This document shows positions 41,471 through 47,884 of a DNA stretch of 47,884 bases, piece by piece. The DNA is taken from NCBI GenBank assembly GCA_023386885.1, contig JAEWIX010000039.1, positions 1 to 47,884 of the forward strand, written 5' to 3'. The stretch comes from Pseudomonadota bacterium. Its GTDB lineage: Bacteria; Pseudomonadota; Alphaproteobacteria; Rhizobiales; Xanthobacteraceae. Position 1 is the stretch's first letter; the number at the start of each line of letters is the position of its first letter. Made by a program: the position numbers and the translations under genes. Below the pieces are notes generated by a model, which saw only the letters and a list, made by a program, of their open reading frames with translations, was not told where the DNA came from and did not search any database.

Positions 41471-41598
41471 GTATCCCCGGTTTGCCCGCGCCGAAATCAC
41501 TCAATTGGCTTATCTTCCAAAAAGACCCTTGAGCATCTGAGCATCCATGGGGCCGGCTGACGGAGGCCGAGCCGCCATTCAACAGAGTCAACGACGTC

Positions 41599-42510
41599 AT
41601 GAGTGCGAGCGCCCGTCATTCCCAGTCCGGTTCGGCCCCGTCCGGATTGCCGACGATCTCCTTCGAATTCTTCCCTCCGAAGACCGAGGAGATGGAGCGC
41701 AGCCTGTGGGACGTGATCGAACGTCTCGCGCCCCTCACCCCGAACTTCGTCTCGGTCACCTATGGCGCCGGTGGCTCGACCCGCGAGCGCACCCACGCCA
41801 CCATCGCGCGCATTCTCAACGACACCGATCTCGTCCCGGCCGCGCATCTCACCTGCGTGAACGCACCGCGTGCCGACATCGACGACGTGGTGGCGCGCTA
41901 TCATGAGGTCGGCGTCCGCCACATCGTGGCGTTGCGCGGAGATCCGACCACCGGCATCGGCACGCCGTATGTCGCGCATCCCGATGGCTACAAAACGTCG
42001 GCCGAACTCGTCGCCAGTATCAGGAAGCGTTATCCCGATATCGACGTCACGGTGTCGGCCTATCCTGAGAAGCACCCGGAGAGCGCCAGTTTCGACGCCG
42101 ATCTCGACACACTGCAAGCCAAAGTCGACGCCGGGGCAACACGCGCCATCACACAGGTGTTCTTCGATAACGATCTCTACTTCCGTTATCTCGATCGCGT
42201 CCGCGCCCGCGGCATCGACATCCCGATCCTGCCCGGCATCATGCCGATGCACAATTTCAAGCAGGCTCGAAACTTCGTGACCCGCGCCGGCACCACTGTG
42301 CCGCCGTGGCTGGACGAGAAATTCGACGGCCTCGATGACGATGCCGAAACGCGCAAGCTAGTGGCCGCAGCCGTCGCCGCCGGCCAAGTGCAGAAACTCG
42401 CCAAGCATGGCGTCGAGAACTTTCATTTTTACACGATGAATCGCGCCGATCTGGTGTTCGCCATCTGCCATCTGCTCGGCATCCGGCCTGCGACACAAAA
42501 GGCTGCGTGA
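41599..42510 (+). CDS. metF: 5,10-methylenetetrahydrofolate reductase
   Basis: 303-aa FAD-dependent enzyme making 5-methyl-THF for methionine synthesis. The family pattern is clear: ISFEFFPPKTEEMERSLW, VSVTYGAGGSTRERT, HLTCVNAPRADID, ALRGDPTTG (FAD/folate region), KVDAGATRAITQVFFDNDLYFRY and ILPGIMPMHNFKQ. It lies 56 bases upstream of metH and is almost surely cotranscribed, giving substrate and user side by side. Confidence 0.95.
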   Translation: MSASARHSQSGSAPSGLPTISFEFFPPKTEEMERSLWDVIERLAPLTPNFVSVTYGAGGSTRERTHATIARILNDTDLVPAAHLTCVNAPRADIDDVVARYHEVGVRHIVALRGDPTTGIGTPYVAHPDGYKTSAELVASIRKRYPDIDVTVSAYPEKHPESASFDADLDTLQAKVDAGATRAITQVFFDNDLYFRYLDRVRARGIDIPILPGIMPMHNFKQARNFVTRAGTTVPPWLDEKFDGLDDDAETRKLVAAAVAAGQVQKLAKHGVENFHFYTMNRADLVFAICHLLGIRPATQKAA

Positions 42511-42566
42511 TTTGATCTTCCGTCATGACCGGCTTTCGAGCCCATGACGATTACAGGACAGCAACC

Positions 42567-46439
<3,873 letters not shown>

Positions 46440-46496
46440 TCGAACCATCACGGCGCTGTTGCGCGGCACGGGATTTAATGCGTCAATACGCGGGGT

Positions 46497-46548
46497 AGAG
46501 CCATTTCCGTTCCGATGAAATCGGAACGGGGCTCTGGATTTTTGTTTT
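46497..46548 (+). terminator. Rho-independent terminator after metH
   Basis: CCGTTCCGA (46507-46515) pairs with TCGGAACGG (46521-46529), extended by AGAGCC / GGGCTCT, and is followed by the T-rich run TTTTTGTTTT. It lies 57 bases after the metH stop. Confidence 0.85.
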
Positions 46549-46597
46549 GACGCGTTTTCTTCACGCGAACCGATATCCACTTCGCTTGAAAACGCTA
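46545..46597. repeat. TAGAGCGTTTTC-type palindromic element (copy 2, inverted)
   Basis: Read on the minus strand it is TAGCGTTTTCAAGCGAAG...GGATATCGGTTCGCG...GAAGAAAACGCGTCAAAA, nearly the same as 10821-10875. It directly follows the metH terminator; the T-run of the terminator overlaps its end. Confidence 0.8.
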
Positions 46598-46622
46598 TGG
46601 TCACGCGACGCGCGGTGCCGTG

Positions 46623-46961
46623 ATGATTCCGGAGAAGCTGATCATCCTGCTGTTCGCCGTTCTCGGCAACACCACCTGGGTGGATGCTGACGTCGTCGAT
46701 GTGCGCAACGCCGGCCCGGTCGACCTCGCGCCGTTCGTTTGCACCGACATCACCCGCAGCACCATGATCGGCCGGGCCTGCTACAATGAGGCGAAGCGAT
46801 CCGCCGTCCTCGAAGTCCGCGCGACCTATCGGCAATTCTGCGACATGCCGAAAGCGACTTTCGACGCGCTGCTCGATGCACCCTCGATGGGGCAATTCTA
46901 CATCAAGCGCATTCAGGGGAAGGTTCCCGGGCGACCCTATGCCTGCCCGCGCTCATCGTAG
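46623..46961 (+). CDS. Small secreted protein with KTSC-like domain
   Basis: 112-aa protein: an N-terminal hydrophobic stretch (KLIILLFAVLGNTTWVDA) looks like a signal peptide. The rest resembles the KTSC fold: a Ser-x-x-Ile...Cys-Tyr-Asn start, the strand AVLEVRATYRQFCDMP, FDALLDAPSMGQFYIKRI and a Gly/Pro end. Four Cys in the mature part could form disulfides. KTSC domains have no settled function. A GTG just before (46620) could also initiate. It follows the metH terminator and has its own transcription. Confidence 0.6.
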   Translation: MIPEKLIILLFAVLGNTTWVDADVVDVRNAGPVDLAPFVCTDITRSTMIGRACYNEAKRSAVLEVRATYRQFCDMPKATFDALLDAPSMGQFYIKRIQGKVPGRPYACPRSS

Positions 46962-47056
46962 TCGCGTGGTTAACACCTTTTCGCCAGTGCATGGTCAGAC
47001 AATTTTAATCAAATTGCTCCCAGCTTGGATCATCGCGGACGAGTTGGGAGTGCCCC

Positions 47057-47224
47057 ATGAAACTATTCGCGTGGTTGGGCCGATGGACCCGCGGCCGGAG
47101 CAAGGCCGCCGAGGAATCCTCCGAACTGTCGACGGCCTTCGATGAAGACCGCTCCAGCATGGCGGAGTTTGTCAGGATCTTGACCCGGATCGACCGAAGC
47201 GACAGTCCGCGCACATCGCGCTGA
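47057..47224 (+). CDS. Small hypothetical protein, 55 aa
   Basis: Frame of 55 codons, MKLFAWLGRW at the start and RIDRSDSPRTSR at the end, preceded by a strong Shine-Dalgarno (GGGAG, 6 bases before the ATG at 47057). The protein has a short amphipathic, Trp-rich N-terminus, then an acidic and basic middle with no membrane segment. No family recognised. It lies between the KTSC-like gene and the convergent autotransporter gene. Coding status rests on the ribosome site and codon-like composition only. Confidence 0.5.
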   Translation: MKLFAWLGRWTRGRSKAAEESSELSTAFDEDRSSMAEFVRILTRIDRSDSPRTSR

Positions 47225-47285
47225 TGCCGGCTTTCATGCAGTAAATGTGCGGCGGCGCGCAAGGAAGCCGAACGTGCGGTGATGC

Positions 47286-47884
47286 TCACCACGCGTATTT
47301 GAGTGTGCCTTTTCCGGTGTAGCTGGTGACGTTGTTGGAGAACTCGCCCTCGAAGGTCGCGGCGAGCGCGAGGCCGTTGCGCCAGGCGATCTCGGCACCG
47401 GCGGAGACCAGCGCAGCGTCGGGCGCCATCGCAGCGCCGTTGACGAGGAAGCCGGAGCCCGGCAACGCCTGGAACGTCGCCGCCGCATTGCGCGCGGTGT
47501 CGAAGTTGTGCGCCCAGGCCGCGCGGCCGCGCAGCGTGAACAGCGTCTCGCCCATCACCGTGGTGCGGTCGAGCCGCAGGCCGAGTTCGCTCCGCGTCGC
47601 GGTGACGTCGCGGCCCGCATAGCCGAGCGCGAAACTGTCGATCGCCCCGTTGCCCTGTTCGAGATAAGACGGCATCCGATAGCTGATCGCCTGCGCCGCG
47701 GCATAAGGCGTGACGCCGGCCCATGCGGTGTCGATACGCCAGCCCGCTTCCAGCCGGCCCGAGAGCACGCTCGCCTTGTAGGCGCCGCGCAACCGTTCGC
47801 CGGTGGGGGCCATGCGATCGGTGTTGACGTCGTGCCAGCCATAGGCGAACGCGCCGCTCAGGTAGCCGCCCTGCGCAAAGCCGT
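47286..47884 (-). CDS. Autotransporter beta-barrel domain protein (3' end only)
   Basis: The frame is open through the window edge, so the N-terminus and passenger are missing. About 199 codons are visible. The sequence shows alternating beta-strands of a type V autotransporter barrel: LSGAFAYGWHDVNTDR, VTPYAAAQAISYRMPSYLEQ, TRSELGLRLDRTTV, LRGRAAWAHNFDT and a final strand ending YAW, with the aromatic C-terminal residue needed for outer-membrane insertion. Frames beginning at 47813 are internal Met codons. Similar proteins in bradyrhizobia carry GDSL or repeat passengers; which applies here cannot be told. Confidence 0.85.
   Translation of the reverse strand, partial: GFAQGGYLSGAFAYGWHDVNTDRMAPTGERLRGAYKASVLSGRLEAGWRIDTAWAGVTPYAAAQAISYRMPSYLEQGNGAIDSFALGYAGRDVTATRSELGLRLDRTTVMGETLFTLRGRAAWAHNFDTARNAAATFQALPGSGFLVNGAAMAPDAALVSAGAEIAWRNGLALAATFEGEFSNNVTSYTGKGTLKYAW

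Noticed and set aside
41243..41500. 85-codon minus-strand frame in the AT-rich region
   Set aside because: No ribosome site, odd Trp/Tyr/Phe-rich composition from AT-rich DNA, no similarity recognised.
41177..41598. SAM, SAH or cobalamin riboswitch before metF/metH
   Set aside because: I looked for the conserved cores of SAM-II, SAH and B12-box elements and did not find them by eye; a covariance search would be decisive.
42525..42566. ATG at 42525 as the metH start
   Set aside because: No Shine-Dalgarno precedes it, and the added residues are not part of the homocysteine domain; GTG 42567 has AGGA at good spacing.

Overview
The window is GC-rich, densely coded alphaproteobacterial chromosome. 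Gene content and intergenic repeats point to the Bradyrhizobium / Rhodopseudomonas / Nitrobacter / Afipia group (Nitrobacteraceae, formerly Bradyrhizobiaceae). The clues are a CycM-type membrane-anchored cytochrome c beside kdsB and pheA, a Tad/Cpa Flp-pilus locus, a YejABEF peptide importer with Tat-type solute-binding proteins, an HWE-type histidine kinase, and dispersed palindromes of the TAGAGCATGATC type. No rRNA, tRNA, CRISPR array, insertion sequence, integrase or prophage gene was seen. The region reads as core chromosome, not as an island.

Layout. 1-6.4 kb: single metabolic and regulatory genes (GNAT acetyltransferase, DUF1127 protein, GcvA-like LysR regulator, divergent CinA-like protein, VanZ-like membrane protein, M20 deacylase, GhrA-type hydroxyacid reductase, a membrane-anchored hypothetical), separated by palindromic elements. 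6.5-10.8 kb: an acyl-CoA synthetase, a CHASE-HWE histidine kinase with an altered ATP site, and two tandem ABM-fold monooxygenase-like genes. 11.2-13.5 kb: a cold-shock-type group, DEAD-box helicase, long IF-1 paralogue and cold shock protein. 13.6-26.2 kb: the Tad/Cpa locus, with two TadE-type pseudopilin genes and a stand-alone CpaC-N-domain protein on the minus strand, then flp, cpaA, cpaBCDEF, tadB and tadC on the plus strand, closed by tadD on the minus strand. CtrA-like boxes lie in its intergenic regions. 26.3-28.5 kb: overlapping M17 aminopeptidase and NlpC/P60 genes, plausibly murein-peptide recycling. 28.7-37.4 kb: a minus-strand operon of two YejA-like binding proteins, YejB, YejE, YejF and a NUDIX hydrolase, joined by overlapping stops and starts. 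37.7-41.2 kb: cycM, kdsB, pheA and a luciferase-like monooxygenase. 41.3-46.4 kb: an AT-rich leader, then metF and B12-dependent metH. 46.6 kb to the end: a KTSC-like secreted protein, a 55-codon small gene and the 3' end of an autotransporter barrel.

How the genes work together. The Tad locus encodes a nearly complete Flp pilus machine: pilin, prepilin peptidase, secretin, ATPases, inner-membrane platform and TadD pilotin-like lipoprotein. No TadG-like gene is present. metF supplies 5-methyl-THF to MetH. The helicase, IF-1 and CSP would act together on RNA structure and translation in the cold. The Yej operon imports oligopeptides, and the M17 / NlpC pair could degrade cell-wall peptides.

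I did not find a clearly new system of the defence or mobile type. The most unusual pattern is that five different genes end with a TAG stop codon that is itself the first three bases of a palindromic repeat. Next come the histidine kinase with a rewritten N-box, the CtrA-like boxes in the Tad locus, and the divergent CinA-like protein lacking the family lysine.
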